64,000 bases of DNA, taken from Kitasatospora sp044457565. GTDB taxonomy: Bacteria; Actinomycetota; Actinomycetes; Streptomycetales; Streptomycetaceae. The notes below the pieces were generated by a model. The model saw nothing but the letters and a program-made list of their open reading frames with translations. It was not told the origin of the DNA and did not search any database. The position numbers and the translations under genes were made by a program. The DNA is taken from NCBI RefSeq assembly GCF_044457565.1, contig NZ_JBITGZ010000011.1, positions 124,001 to 188,000 of the forward strand, read 5' to 3'. Below, piece by piece: positions 50,827 through 61,100 of the stretch; the first letter of the stretch is position 1; each line of letters begins with the position of its first letter.

Positions 50827-51996
50827 GTGATAGCACGTGCACGGGCCGCGGCGCTGTGGGCGGGAGTCTGCATGGTGGCGGTATCGGGGATCTGCCCGGC
50901 GGCTGCGGCGGAGCGGGCGCCGGCCTCACCGCCCGCCGCTCTCCAGGAGGCCCTGGAGCAGGCAGTCGCGGACGGCTTCCCGGGTGCCGTGGCGTATGCC
51001 AGGCGCGGAGAGCGGGAGTCACGGACGGCGGCCGGGCTCGCGAACAAGGCGAGCGGCGAGCACGCCCGGCCGGACCACCGGTTCCGGGCCGCCAGTAACA
51101 CCAAGTCGTTCGTGTCGACGGTGCTTCTGCAACTGGAGGGCGAAGGACGGCTCTCGCTCGACGACAGCGTGGAGAAGTGGCTGCCCGGCGTGGTCCAGGG
51201 AAACGGCAACGACGGCGCGGCCATCACCATCCGGCAATTGCTCAACCACACCTCGGGGATCTACGACCCCGCCACCGAGCCGGAGTTCTTCGCCCCCTAC
51301 CTGGAGCGCCACGAATGGGGTTACGTCTACACCCCGCGGGAGGTGATCGCCCGCGCCGTCCGGCACGAGCCGCTGTTCGCGCCCGGCGGCGACTGGGCGT
51401 ACTCCAACACCAACTACCTGCTCGCCGGTCTGGTGATCGAGGCGGTCACACGTCACAGCGCGCCCTCCGAGATCCATCAGCGGATTCTCGCCCCGCTCGG
51501 CCTGAAGGACACCTCCTTCCCGCTGACCGACCCGGCCATTCACGGCCCTCATCTGCACGGGTACGACCTCAAGGGACGGGACGTGACCCGATTCAGCCCG
51601 TCGTACGACTGGACCGCCGGCGCCATGATCTCCACGGTCGACGACCTGGCCCGTTTCCACCGGGCCCTGTTCACCGGCAAGCTGCTGCGCCCCGCCCAAC
51701 AGCGCGAACTCCTGACCACGGTGCAGTTCCCCGGCAAGCCGGCGTACGGACTGGGCGTGCAGCGCGAGGACGTGTCATGCGCATCGGAGCCGGACACCAA
51801 GCCGATCAGTGCCTGGGAGACCGACGGCGCCGGACCCGGCTTCATGAGCGTGTCCCTCACCACCGCCGACGGTGAGCGACAGCTGGTCCTCGCCGTCAAC
51901 GTCTACGACCTCGGTGCGGACCTGAAGAAGGAGCCGCCCATCCCGCTGGCCACGGGGGGACTGATGAAGGCGCAAGTGGCAGCCCTGTGCGACTGA
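50827..51996 (+). CDS. Secreted serine hydrolase (class C beta-lactamase / DD-peptidase fold)
   Basis: A 389-residue protein of the beta-lactamase family PF00144, with a Sec signal peptide of about 28 residues ending CPAAAA. The catalytic SxxK is SNTK at residues 90-93 and the YxN motif is YSNTN. The third motif, usually HxG or KTG, reads ETDGAGPGF, so the first position is not basic. Many members are DD-peptidases or esterases rather than beta-lactamases, and this one is probably one of those. The GTG at 50827 has AGGAG 9 bases upstream. Single gene. Confidence 0.9.
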   Translation: MIARARAAALWAGVCMVAVSGICPAAAAERAPASPPAALQEALEQAVADGFPGAVAYARRGERESRTAAGLANKASGEHARPDHRFRAASNTKSFVSTVLLQLEGEGRLSLDDSVEKWLPGVVQGNGNDGAAITIRQLLNHTSGIYDPATEPEFFAPYLERHEWGYVYTPREVIARAVRHEPLFAPGGDWAYSNTNYLLAGLVIEAVTRHSAPSEIHQRILAPLGLKDTSFPLTDPAIHGPHLHGYDLKGRDVTRFSPSYDWTAGAMISTVDDLARFHRALFTGKLLRPAQQRELLTTVQFPGKPAYGLGVQREDVSCASEPDTKPISAWETDGAGPGFMSVSLTTADGERQLVLAVNVYDLGADLKKEPPIPLATGGLMKAQVAALCD

Positions 51997-52070
51997 CGTG
52001 ACGTTACGACACCGCGGGCGACGTCGCACCGCGCGCGGCGCAGGACCCGCCGGCGAGGTGGACCTGTTCC

Positions 52071-52088
52071 TCTACCTCTACCTCTACC
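52071..52088. repeat. Three TCTACC units
   Basis: TCTACC is repeated three times in tandem in the spacer after the serine hydrolase gene. A short pyrimidine-rich tract, otherwise featureless. Confidence 0.6.
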
Positions 52089-52164
52089 TTGCCGCCGCTC
52101 TTGTCACCCCATTTGCCGGTCGGTCTAAGCTGTGAGACCGGTCGGAGCGTGGGGAGTCGCTGGC

Positions 52165-52530
52165 ATGGGTGGTTGGGTGTGGATGGTGATACCCGCCGTG
52201 GTGATCTTCGGTGGAGCGGTCGGTGAGAACGTCCGCGGCGCGCTGAGGACCCGCCACGAGCGGAAGCTGGAGCTGGCCAAGGCCGCCGAGCGGAAGCAGC
52301 TGGCGCTGGAGGCGGCGAACCGCCCGCCCGAGCCGGTCTGCGGCTGCACGCACCACCTCGCCAAGCACGACAAGGCCGGCCGGTGCCACGAGGTGGTAGA
52401 AGCCCCGACCGCGTGGGACGCCGAGCGCAAACCCCTCCAGTACGAGGCCCGGCAGTGCAACTGCCAGCAGTACATCGGCCCGGAGCCGCTGGGTACGGTC
52501 TTCGCCCAGGAGCTCACCGACCTCGGCTAG
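52165..52530 (+). CDS. Membrane-anchored protein with Cys/His cluster
   Basis: A 121-residue protein. One N-terminal transmembrane helix (WVWMVIPAVVIFGGAV) is followed by a basic helical segment and a Cys/His-rich part: CGCTHHLAKHDKAGRCHEV and later CNCQQYIG. The spacing of Cys and His suggests a small metal-binding unit. I have no family name, although similar proteins occur in streptomycetes. The ATG at 52165 has GGGGAG 9 bases upstream. Its TAG stop overlaps the TAG of the convergent HTH gene in a CTAG. Function unknown. Confidence 0.75.
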   Translation: MGGWVWMVIPAVVIFGGAVGENVRGALRTRHERKLELAKAAERKQLALEAANRPPEPVCGCTHHLAKHDKAGRCHEVVEAPTAWDAERKPLQYEARQCNCQQYIGPEPLGTVFAQELTDLG

Positions 52531-53591
52531 ACGTCCCCGAACTCCCCTGCGGCGGTGGCCCGGACGAAGTCACGCCAGGAGGCGGTGGAGAAGAGAAGGG
52601 CGGGCCCGGTGGGGTTCTTGGAGTCCCGGACGGGGACGGTGCCCTCGGCGGCGAAGTTGTAGGCGGTCTCGACGCACTGTCCGCCGTTGCTGCCGGTGTA
52701 GGAGGACTTGAACCACTGGGCGGTCGTCAGGTCGGGTCGGGTCGGCCTCATGTTCAGCATTCCTTCCATGGAGCGGCGGATGAACCGCGCGGATTCCGGA
52801 GCCGAGAGGGCGGCGGCCCGCAACCGATCGTAGGCCTGCGCCCGCTGGACCAGCTGCTCCGGAGCATTGCCAAAATGTCCTCGGTTCAAGCTCTCCGAGT
52901 AGATCCACTCCGTCCCGCCGGGAAACGTCAGCAGGGTCATTCCTCCGTTGGACAGCGTACGGCCGCCGAGGGAGAACGGCGCGATCTGAATGATGATGTT
53001 CGGCCGCCGGCCGAGCTTCAGCAGGTGGCTGAGCTGCTCGTACATGATCTCCGGCCCGCCGACGATCCGGTGCAGGGCTGACTCGTCCATCACGACGATC
53101 AGCAGCGGTGCGTCCCAGCCGCCGAGAAACCGTTCCTGCCTGGCCAGTCGGCCTGCCAAGCGCTCCTTGATCAGGTCGGGATCACCCGCCGCGTCGCCCT
53201 CGCTGAAGAGCGTGCGGGCGTAGGCGGGGGTCTGGAGCAGACCGGAGATCCAGGTGGGCTGGTACTCACGGACCATGGTCGCCTTCGCCTCTCGCTCGGC
53301 GAACAGGCGGAACCAGTCGGGGTGGTCGATCTCCTGGTACCAACCGACCTTGCCCCAGATCCGGTGCAGGAAGGTTCCGGTGCCGAGCACGACGTCGCAG
53401 GCCTTGACCAGGTTCTCCTGCGGCACCCTCCGCGCCAGTTCGATGTGGGCGATCAGCGAACGGTCGCAGGGGATGCGCGCTGCCAGGTCGCCCTGGCTCA
53501 TTCCCGCCTGCTCGCGGGCCTCGCGCAGTTCGGAGCCGAAGAACCCGGGAGCGCAGATGCCTTTGCGTGGTTCGATCCGGTGGCCGGCCAT
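52527..53591 (-). CDS. XRE-family regulator fused to DUF397 (HTH-DUF5753-DUF397)
   Basis: A 354-residue protein with three parts. Residues about 17-70 are an XRE helix-turn-helix (LREAREQAGMSQGDLAARI). DUF5753 follows (YQPTWISGLLQTPAYARTLF, RPNIIIQIAPFSLGG, TEWIYSESL). Residues 287-354 are a full DUF397 domain (WFKSSYTGSNGGQCVETAYN, VPVRDSKNPTGPALLF, WRDFVRA). In streptomycetes these normally come as two neighbouring genes, the HTH-DUF5753 protein (Scr1, WhiJ type) and a small DUF397 partner that antagonises it. Here no stop separates them. The ATG has GAGGGGG 6 bases upstream. DUF397 alone could still start at an internal ATG (MRPTRPD). Confidence 0.92.
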   Translation of the reverse strand: MAGHRIEPRKGICAPGFFGSELREAREQAGMSQGDLAARIPCDRSLIAHIELARRVPQENLVKACDVVLGTGTFLHRIWGKVGWYQEIDHPDWFRLFAEREAKATMVREYQPTWISGLLQTPAYARTLFSEGDAAGDPDLIKERLAGRLARQERFLGGWDAPLLIVVMDESALHRIVGGPEIMYEQLSHLLKLGRRPNIIIQIAPFSLGGRTLSNGGMTLLTFPGGTEWIYSESLNRGHFGNAPEQLVQRAQAYDRLRAAALSAPESARFIRRSMEGMLNMRPTRPDLTTAQWFKSSYTGSNGGQCVETAYNFAAEGTVPVRDSKNPTGPALLFSTASWRDFVRATAAGEFGDV

Positions 53592-53816
53592 GGTGTACCC
53601 CCTCGGCCGCGCACGGCCTGTCAGTGGTCAAGTGCGCGCCACGCTACGTCCGTACCCGCATGCTGCGGGGGCGAAGCAGTCGGCTGCGGGAGTGAGCGCT
53701 CTCCGCCGGCGCCCGGTGGTGTGCGAGTGCGCCCGGCGCGCGCCCCGGCCTCCTGTCAGTCCCCCGTGCGACGATGCGAGCGACCGTGCCCGACCCCCGT
53801 CCGTAAGGTCTCGCCC

Positions 53817-54476
53817 ATGCCGCTCCCCGTGCCCGACCAGCTCGGTGATCTCCCCTACGCCCATCTGCTGACCCCGCACACCGGGCGGCTGCGGTCGGAC
53901 GAGCGCTACGACACCGCGCTCTTCGACGGCGGCGAGTACACGGACGAGGCCGCCGGCGGGGCGACCTTCTTGGAGTGCGCGTTCAGCAACGTCTCGCTGA
54001 GCGGGGTCAGGCTCCGCCAGGGCCGCTTCAACGAGGTGTGGGTGCAGGGCAGCCGGCTGGTGGCCTGCGATCTCGCGGAGAGCGAGTGGCAGGACGCCGC
54101 GTTCCTCGGCGGGGTGCTGGCCGGGATCGCGGCGCACGGCTCGGCGCTGCGCCGGGTGGTCTTCCGGCAGTGCAAGCTGGAGTCGGTGAACCTGCGGGCC
54201 GCCACGCTGCGGGACGTCGTCTTCGAGGACTGCGTGCTGCGCGACGTGGACTTCGGCGACGCCAGGCTCACCGAGGTGACGTTCCTCGGCTCGACCCTGG
54301 AGGAGGTCCGGCTGCGCGGCGCCCGGCTGTCGAAGACCGACCTGCGCGGAGCCGTCCGGCTCGGGCTGTCCGACGGGCACGAGGGTCTGCGCGGGGCGCT
54401 GATCAGCAGCAGCCAACTCTTCGAACTCGCCCCGCAGTTCGCACAGGCATTGGGGATCACCGTGAAGGACCGGTGA
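53817..54476 (+). CDS. Pentapeptide repeat protein
   Basis: A 219-residue protein forming a right-handed beta-helix of pentapeptide repeats, roughly residues 45-185 (CKLESVNLRAATLRDVVFED, VLRDVDFGDARLTEV, LEEVRLRGARLSKTDLRGA). Some members protect DNA gyrase from quinolones, but most have unknown roles and nothing here points to gyrase. No signal or membrane segment. ATG 53817 has AAGG about 12 bases upstream. It stands alone between the HTH regulator (divergent) and the phospholipase gene. Confidence 0.9.
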   Translation: MPLPVPDQLGDLPYAHLLTPHTGRLRSDERYDTALFDGGEYTDEAAGGATFLECAFSNVSLSGVRLRQGRFNEVWVQGSRLVACDLAESEWQDAAFLGGVLAGIAAHGSALRRVVFRQCKLESVNLRAATLRDVVFEDCVLRDVDFGDARLTEVTFLGSTLEEVRLRGARLSKTDLRGAVRLGLSDGHEGLRGALISSSQLFELAPQFAQALGITVKDR

Positions 54477-54640
54477 CCTCGTCGTTCACCCGCCGGTCGC
54501 TCGCCGACCGGCGGGCGAACAGTCCGACAACGCTGCTCCCGACCTCTGGTCAGCCCGGCACGGCTGCGTGAGGATGCTCCGCGACCGACAAGTCCACGAC
54601 TTGTGTGGACAACATCGCCAGTGAAGGGGCGGGCGGGCTG

Positions 54641-56713
54641 ATGGCCGAGCTGAGTCGTAGGAAGTTCATGGCACTGTCGGGGGCGGCCGCCGCCGGGGCG
54701 GCCGTGGTCGGTGCCGGCGCCGCCACCGAGGCCGGTGCGGCGGTCGCCCCGGCGCCGTCGGCCGCGCTGTCGCACACCGGCACGCTCGGCGACGCCCAGC
54801 ACATCGTGGTGCTGATGCAGGAGAACCGCAGCTTCGACCACTACTTCGGGATGCTGCGCGGCGTCCGCGGCTTCGCCGACCGCAGCGCGATCCAGATCGC
54901 CGGCGGCTACAGCGTCTTCAACCAGCCCAACGGCCTCGGCCGCCAGTACCCGTGGCAGTTCAGCGCCACCAAGCCGGCCGGCGGCGCCGACCCCGAGCGC
55001 CTCGCCCAGTGCAACGGCGACCTCGCGCACGGCTGGTCCGACCAGCACACCGCGTGGAACAGCGGCAGGATGGACTCCTGGGTCTGGGCCAAGGGCAACG
55101 TCCGCACCCTGGGCCACCTCACCCGCCAGGACATCCCGTTCCACTACGCGCTGGCCGAGAACTGGACCATCTGCGACGCCTACTTCTGCTCGACCCTGAG
55201 CGCCACCGGCCCCAACCGCACCTTCCACTGGAGCGGCACCATCGACCCGGGCGGCACGGCGGGCGGCCCGGCCTACGACGGCGGGGACGAGTCCGGTCTG
55301 CGCTGGCAGACCTACGCCGAGGCGCTGCAGAACGCCGGCGTCAGCTGGAAGGTCTACCAGAACGCGGCCGACAACTACGGCGACAACGCGCTCGCGTACT
55401 TCAAGCAGTTCACCGACGCCCCGGCCGGCAACCCGCTGCACGACCGCGGCATGGGCTCGGTGCCCAAGGTCACCGGGCGGACCCCGGACGACATCGCCGC
55501 CGCGATCCGCGCGGACGTACTCAACGGCACCTTGCCGCAGGTCTCCTGGGTGGTCGCGGACCAGGCCTCCTCCGAGCACCCGTACGCCACGCCCGCCGAC
55601 GGCGCGCACTTCGTGCACATGGTGATGGACGCGCTGAACGCCGACCCGGACGTCTTCAACTCCACCATCATGTTCCTCAACTACGACGAGAACGACGGCT
55701 TCTTCGACCACGTGCCGCCGCCCTCGCCGCCGGCCGGCACCGCCGGCGAGTTCTACAACGGCACGCCGATCGGCCTCGGCTTCCGTGTCCCGATGATCGC
55801 CGTCTCGCCGTGGAGCCGCGGCGGCTGGGTGAACTCCGAGGTCTTCGACCACACCTCGGTGCTGCGCTTCCTGGAGCGCTGGACGGCGGCCATCGGCAAG
55901 CCCGCCACCTGCCCGAACATCAGCGCCTGGCGCCGCAAGGTGACCGGCGACCTGACCGGTGTGTTCGACTTCGCCAACCCGGTCTACGGCATGCCGGCAC
56001 TGCCCAACACCGACGCCGTGATCGGCCTGTCCACCTGCGGGCCGCTGCCCAACCCCGCGCCCGTCAACAACGCCCTCCCGGTGCAGGAGCCGGGCACCCG
56101 CCCGGCCCGCGCCCTGCCGTACCAGCCGAACGCCAACCTGGACCACCTGGAGTTCGGTTCGGGCAGCGTGATGAAGGTCTGGCTGAAGATGGCCAACGAG
56201 GGCCCGGCGGCCGTCGGCGCCGCGCACTTCGCGGCCTACGCCAACGCCTACCGCAGCGGCGGCCCCTGGCAGTACACCGTCGACCCGGGCGGCAACCAGA
56301 GCGACTTCTTCAACTGCGGCCTCGGCTTCGGCAACGGCCCGTACGACCTCGGCGTCACCGGCCCGAACCGCTTCCTGCGCCGCTTCAAGGGGGACGCCAC
56401 CAAGGCGGGCAGGAACGTCACGGTCACCGCCTCGTACGCGGTCGAGCCCGGCACGGGCAAGCTCGCGATCTGGTTCAGGCTCGCCAACGCCGGGACGGCG
56501 CCGGTCACCTTCACCATCGCCGCCAACAACTACCGCACCGACGGGCCCTGGACGTACCAGGTCCCGGCGGGCGGCAACGTCAGCGACTACTTCAACGTCG
56601 TGGCGTACCAGAACGGCTGGTACGACCTCACGGTGACGGTCGACTCCGACGCCGGTTGGTCGCAGCGCTTCTCCGGCCATCTGGAGACGGGCAGGGCCAG
56701 CATCACCGGCTGA
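54641..56713 (+). CDS. Tat-exported phospholipase C (phosphoesterase family)
   Basis: A 690-residue secreted phospholipase C of the phosphocholine-specific/acid phosphatase AcpA family (PF04185). The leader carries SRRKFMALSG, a Tat motif. The catalytic part has the metal-binding VLMQENRSFDHYFGMLRG (Asn/Glu), WVVADQASSEHP, and LNYDENDGFFDHVPPP. Two C-terminal DUF756 domains follow, each with the WLKMANEG or WFRLANAG pattern, and a YDL/GH ending. ATG 54641 fits the Tat leader. An in-frame GTG at 54605 would only add polar residues. Known members release phosphate or choline from phospholipids. A hairpin follows. Confidence 0.94.
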   Translation: MAELSRRKFMALSGAAAAGAAVVGAGAATEAGAAVAPAPSAALSHTGTLGDAQHIVVLMQENRSFDHYFGMLRGVRGFADRSAIQIAGGYSVFNQPNGLGRQYPWQFSATKPAGGADPERLAQCNGDLAHGWSDQHTAWNSGRMDSWVWAKGNVRTLGHLTRQDIPFHYALAENWTICDAYFCSTLSATGPNRTFHWSGTIDPGGTAGGPAYDGGDESGLRWQTYAEALQNAGVSWKVYQNAADNYGDNALAYFKQFTDAPAGNPLHDRGMGSVPKVTGRTPDDIAAAIRADVLNGTLPQVSWVVADQASSEHPYATPADGAHFVHMVMDALNADPDVFNSTIMFLNYDENDGFFDHVPPPSPPAGTAGEFYNGTPIGLGFRVPMIAVSPWSRGGWVNSEVFDHTSVLRFLERWTAAIGKPATCPNISAWRRKVTGDLTGVFDFANPVYGMPALPNTDAVIGLSTCGPLPNPAPVNNALPVQEPGTRPARALPYQPNANLDHLEFGSGSVMKVWLKMANEGPAAVGAAHFAAYANAYRSGGPWQYTVDPGGNQSDFFNCGLGFGNGPYDLGVTGPNRFLRRFKGDATKAGRNVTVTASYAVEPGTGKLAIWFRLANAGTAPVTFTIAANNYRTDGPWTYQVPAGGNVSDYFNVVAYQNGWYDLTVTVDSDAGWSQRFSGHLETGRASITG

Positions 56714-56742
56714 CCACCGGCTGACACCCGGCCGATTCCGGC

Positions 56743-56776
56743 GGCCCACGGGAGACCACGCGTCCTCCCGTGGGCC
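56743..56776 (+). terminator. Terminator after the phospholipase C gene
   Basis: A perfect 12-bp stem (56743-56754 with 56765-56776) with a 10-base loop, 30 bases after the stop. Confidence 0.75.
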
Positions 56777-56853
56777 GAAGCCTGTCGCCCGGCCGTACGC
56801 GGCCCTACACTGCCTGTACCGCAGTGAAGTTGACTGATCGTCAGAGGTGGGCC

Positions 56854-57567
56854 ATGAGTCACGAGACGCTGCCGCGCGAGTACCGGGCGGGCCCGGGCAG
56901 GGCGGGGATCCTGCTCGGCATCCTGTCGTTCTCGACGGTGGCCGGGCTGCTGCCGGTCTGGTCCGCCGAGGACGTCTCCGGCGGGATCAAGTGGCTGATC
57001 ACCGGGCTGGCCGCCGCGTTGATCGCCTGGCTGGTGATCGGCGCGCAGCGCGCCTCGACCACCGCGGACCTCAAGAGCATCCGGGTCCGGGGTCTCGTCC
57101 GGCAACGCCGGCTGGCCTGGGAGGACATCCAGGACATCCGCAAGGAGATCAACCCCCAGGCGGGCGCCCACAAGGAGGCGCCGAGGTTCTTCGTGTTCGC
57201 GTACGGCCGCGACGCCGGCCGGCTCCAGCTGCTCTACATCGACGACAAGCACGTCAACGTCGACCGGGAGGTGGCCGCGCTGCGCGCCGCCTGGGAGGAA
57301 CTGCGCGGGGAGGACTGGACGCCGGACGCCGACGCGGCCCGGCGGATCGACCGGCGGGAGCTGCGGATGATCGCGCTGATGTCGGGGCTGTCCTGGACGA
57401 TGATCACGTTCCCGGCGCTCGTCGTGGTGATGCTGCTGCCGCTGTTCATCGAACTGCCGGACGGGCTGAAGTCGGTGCTGAACCCGGGGACGGTGGCGGC
57501 CGTGGGCACGCCCGCCCTCTTCGTGTGCGCCACGCTGATGTCCTGGTGGCGCCACCGCGCGGACTGA
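56854..57567 (+). CDS. PH-domain membrane protein
   Basis: A 237-residue protein with two N-terminal helices (about residues 17-35 and 44-64) and two C-terminal ones (172-193, 203-228). Between them is a bacterial PH-like domain (LKSIRVRGLVRQRRLAWEDI, RLQLLYIDDKHVNVDREVAA). Such proteins are common in streptomycetes, with unknown role. ATG 56854 is preceded by CAGAGGTGG. It is probably transcribed alone. Confidence 0.8.
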   Translation: MSHETLPREYRAGPGRAGILLGILSFSTVAGLLPVWSAEDVSGGIKWLITGLAAALIAWLVIGAQRASTTADLKSIRVRGLVRQRRLAWEDIQDIRKEINPQAGAHKEAPRFFVFAYGRDAGRLQLLYIDDKHVNVDREVAALRAAWEELRGEDWTPDADAARRIDRRELRMIALMSGLSWTMITFPALVVVMLLPLFIELPDGLKSVLNPGTVAAVGTPALFVCATLMSWWRHRAD

Positions 57568-57698
57568 TCATCGGCCCGGACCTGTTCTGCGGATGCGCCA
57601 CCGGGCCTGGCAAGCCGCGGGCCCGGTGTCCCCGGATGCGGGCGGGCCCCGGCGGTGTGAGAGTGGGGACAGCCCGGTAACCACCCGGAGGAGGAGAC

Positions 57699-57959
57699 AT
57701 GGGCATCTTCGACAGGTTCCGCCACAAGGCGCACGATGCCACCGACGAGGCCAAATCCTCCCTCGGCGGTATGCAGGAGCAGGGCTCCGACGCCATGTCC
57801 GACCCCGCTCAGCGCGCGGCCCTCGCCCACGACGAGGCGGCGGACGCGTTCCTCGACGAGTCCACGCGGGCAGGCGACACGCAGCCGAGCACCAAGCTGT
57901 CGGAGGAGGAGCAGCGGGCGCGGGACGAGATGACGGCCGAGGGCGATCCCTGGGACTGA
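57699..57959 (+). CDS. Small acidic hydrophilic protein, unknown function
   Basis: An 86-residue, highly charged protein without membrane segments or Cys. The first 25 residues (MGIFDRFRHKAHDATDEAKS) could form an amphipathic helix and the rest is acidic and probably disordered. The ATG has a perfect GGAGGAG ribosome site, so it is a real gene. I do not recognise a domain. A 15-bp hairpin follows its stop. Confidence 0.75.
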   Translation: MGIFDRFRHKAHDATDEAKSSLGGMQEQGSDAMSDPAQRAALAHDEAADAFLDESTRAGDTQPSTKLSEEEQRARDEMTAEGDPWD

Positions 57960-58030
57960 CCGACCGCCCGGACGATCCCGCCGGGACCCGGCCGCTGCCA
58001 CACCGCCGCCGGCACACGGCCATCTGAATA

Positions 58031-58066
58031 CGGAAGGGGCGCGCCTGCCGGGGCGCGCCCCTTCCG
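58031..58066. terminator. Bidirectional terminator, small acidic protein / tricorn genes
   Basis: A perfect 15-bp stem (58031-58045 with 58052-58066) with loop TGCCGG lies between two convergent stop codons. Confidence 0.85.
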
Positions 58067-58140
58067 TGCGCCCGCCACGCCTCCCCGGGTTGGCTACGCC
58101 CGCGTGCCGCCGCCGCCCGCCCCGTGTGCCGCCGCCCGCG

Positions 58141-61100
58141 CTACCGCGGCGGCAGTGGTGGGCGGCGCAGGTCGGGGCGGGGCGTGTCCAGCGGCGGGGG
58201 GATGGCCGCCGGGGCGTCCTCCAGCAGCTCCAGTGCGAGCTGGACGGCGGTGGCGAGCTCCGGGTGCCGCCCGCGGGCCCAGTCGTGCGGGGCGCGCAGC
58301 ACGTGGACGTCGGGTTCCACCCCGTGGTTCTCCACCGACCAGCCGAGGCCGCCGGTGAACCAGGAGGCGTTCTTGGGCACCGAGATCTGCGTCCCGTCGC
58401 CGAGCTGGTGGCGGCCGGTCATGCCGACCACGCCGCCCCAGGTGCGGCTGCCGATCACCGGGCCGAGGCCGGTCAGTTTGATCGCGGTGATGATGACGTC
58501 GCCGTCCGAGCTGGTGGCCTCGTCGGCGAGGGCGACGACCGGGCCGCGGGGGGCGTCCCTGGGGTAGCGCACGGGCTGCCGGCCGCGGCTGAAGTCCCAG
58601 GCGAGCACCCGGCGGGCGAGCTTCTCCAGCACCAGCTCCGAGACGTTGCCGCCGGCGTTGCCGCGCACGTCGAGGACCAGCGCGGGTTTGTCCAGTTCCC
58701 GGCGCAGGTCGCGGTTGAACTGGGCCCAGCCGGAGCCGCCGAGGTCGGGGATGTGCAGATAGCCGCACCGGCCGTCACTGAACTCCCGGACCAGCTGGCG
58801 GCGTTTGGTCACCCAGTCCTGGTAGCGGATCGGCCGCTCGTCGGTGAGCGGGGTGACGGTGATCCGGCGCAGCGGTCCGTCGGGGCCGCCGGTGCGCAGG
58901 GTGAGTTCGACGGTGGTGCCGCCGGTGCCGGCCAGCAGCGGGGCGGGGCCGCGCAGCGGGTCGGGCGGGCGGCCGGCCACGGCGAGCAGTTCGTCACCGG
59001 CCTGTACGCCGTGGGCGGCGAGCGGGGCCCGGGCACGTGGGTCGGAGGACTCGCCCGGCAGGACCCGGTCGACCAGCCAGCGGCCCTCGGGGGTGCGGCG
59101 GACGTTGGCCCCGAGCAGCCCGAGCGGCTGCTGGACGGGGGTGGGCCCCTCGGCGCGGCGGGCGGGGGTGACGTACGCGTGCGAGGTGCCGAGTTCACCG
59201 AGGAGTTCGCGCAGCAGGTCGGCGAAGTCGTCGGGGCTGGCGATGCGTTCGAGCAGCGGCGCGTACTGGGCGGTGAGCGCGGGCCAGTCCAGGCCGCACA
59301 TGTCGGTGTCCCAGAACTGGTCGCGGACGATCCGGGCGGCCTCGTGGTAGGCCTGGCGCCACTCCTCGGCGGGGTGCACGGTGTGGGTGATCCGCCGCAG
59401 GTCGACGCTGAGGGCGGCGGAGGGCGTGGCGACCGGGACGATCCGCAGCGTTCCGGTGGAGTAGACGGCGACCGAGCCGCCGTCGCCGGAGACGGCGTAG
59501 CCGTCCAGCTTGTCGACCAGCGTGGTGCGGGTGCCGCGGGCCAGGTCGAAGTACTCCAGCGAGGGGCGGCCCGAGGTGTCGTCCGGGTTGGCGAAGGTCT
59601 GTCCGAGGGCGCCGGAGATCGGCCAGCGCAGCCAGACCAGGCCGCCGCGGACGGAGTCGGTGGCGGAGTACTTGGAGGCGATCACCGGGAAGGGGACGAG
59701 CCGTCCGGAGATGCCCTGCGGTTCGACGGTGACGGTGCCGTCGCCGGGCGCCTCGCCGCGGTCGCGGACGGCGCCGGGCGCGCGGCCCTCGGCGGGTGCG
59801 GCGAACGGCGAGGGGGTGTCGGCGGCCAGCGGGACGAGGTACGGGCGGCAGCCGAGCGGGAAGGACAGGTCGCCGGTGTGCACATCGTGCACCGGGTCGA
59901 AGCCGCGCCAGGAGAGGAAGACCAGGTAGCGGCCGTCCCGGGTGAAGACGGGCTGCTCGTCCTCGAAGCGGCCGTCGGTGACGTCGGTGACGGGCGCGGC
60001 GGCGTCGGTCCGGGTGAGCCGGATGCGGCGCAGCGAGCGGCCGGCGACCGGTTCGGACCAGGCGACCCAGCGCGAGTCGGGGGAGAACACCGCGCTGCCC
60101 ACCGGCCCGTACCCGGAGGAGGCGACGGTGCGTACCTCGCCGTCGCCGGTGGTGACCAGCAGCAGCCGGCCGTCGGAGGCGGCGACGGCCAGGGTGTGGC
60201 CGTCGGGGGCGGCGGAGAGTTCCAGCACCCGGCCGATCCGGCCGGCGGCGATCCGGCGGGGTTCCCTGGCGGGGTGCTCCTCGTGCCCCGGCAGCGGGGC
60301 GATCTCGACGGCGTCCAGGCCCTCGGCGTCGGTGATCCAGGCGGCCTCGCCGCTGCTGCCGAGTACCACGGGCAGCCGGGTGCGCACGCCCGGGGTGTCG
60401 GCGAGCGCCCGGGCGGGGCCGTCGCGGTGGGTGAGCCAGTACTGGCTGCCGCGCACGGTGATCACGCCGGTCCGGCCGGTGAGGTCGCAGGCCAGGTCCT
60501 TGACGTGGGAGGCGGCGTTGACCTGGTACGGGCGCCGGCCGGCCCGGGCGCCGCCGAGCGGCAGGTCGAGGCGGCGGGGGGCGGGGGCGTCCAGGCCGTC
60601 GAGCAGCCAGAGGTCGCCGGCGTGCTGATAGACGATCCGGGTGCCGTCGGTGGCGGCCCACCGGGCGTAGTAGGTGGCGTGGTCGGTGTGACGGCGCAGG
60701 TCGGAGCCGTCGGGGTCGCAGGAGTAGAGGTTGGCGATGCCCTCGTGGTCGGAGAGGAAGGCGATCCGGTCGCCGATGGTCATCGGGGAGGCGAGGTGGC
60801 CGGGGTGGTCGGTGAGGATGCGCTCGCCGTCCACCCATAGGCGGCCGGTGGCGCCGCCCCGGTAGCGCTTCCAGGCGGCCGGTTCGTGCGGGGCCGTGCC
60901 GGTGAGCAGCGCGGTGTGCTCGGGGCTCATCTGGGCGTCGCCGACCGGGCCCCAGGGCAGCCGGCGGGCGGTCGCGCCGTCCGGCGGGACGGCGTGTGCC
61001 CAGGTGTAGTGGGCGAACGGCTCGTGGTACGAGGTGACGGCGAGCACCTCCCCGTCGGGCAGCCAGCCGCGGACCCGGGTGTCCTGGCTGCCCCAGTGGG

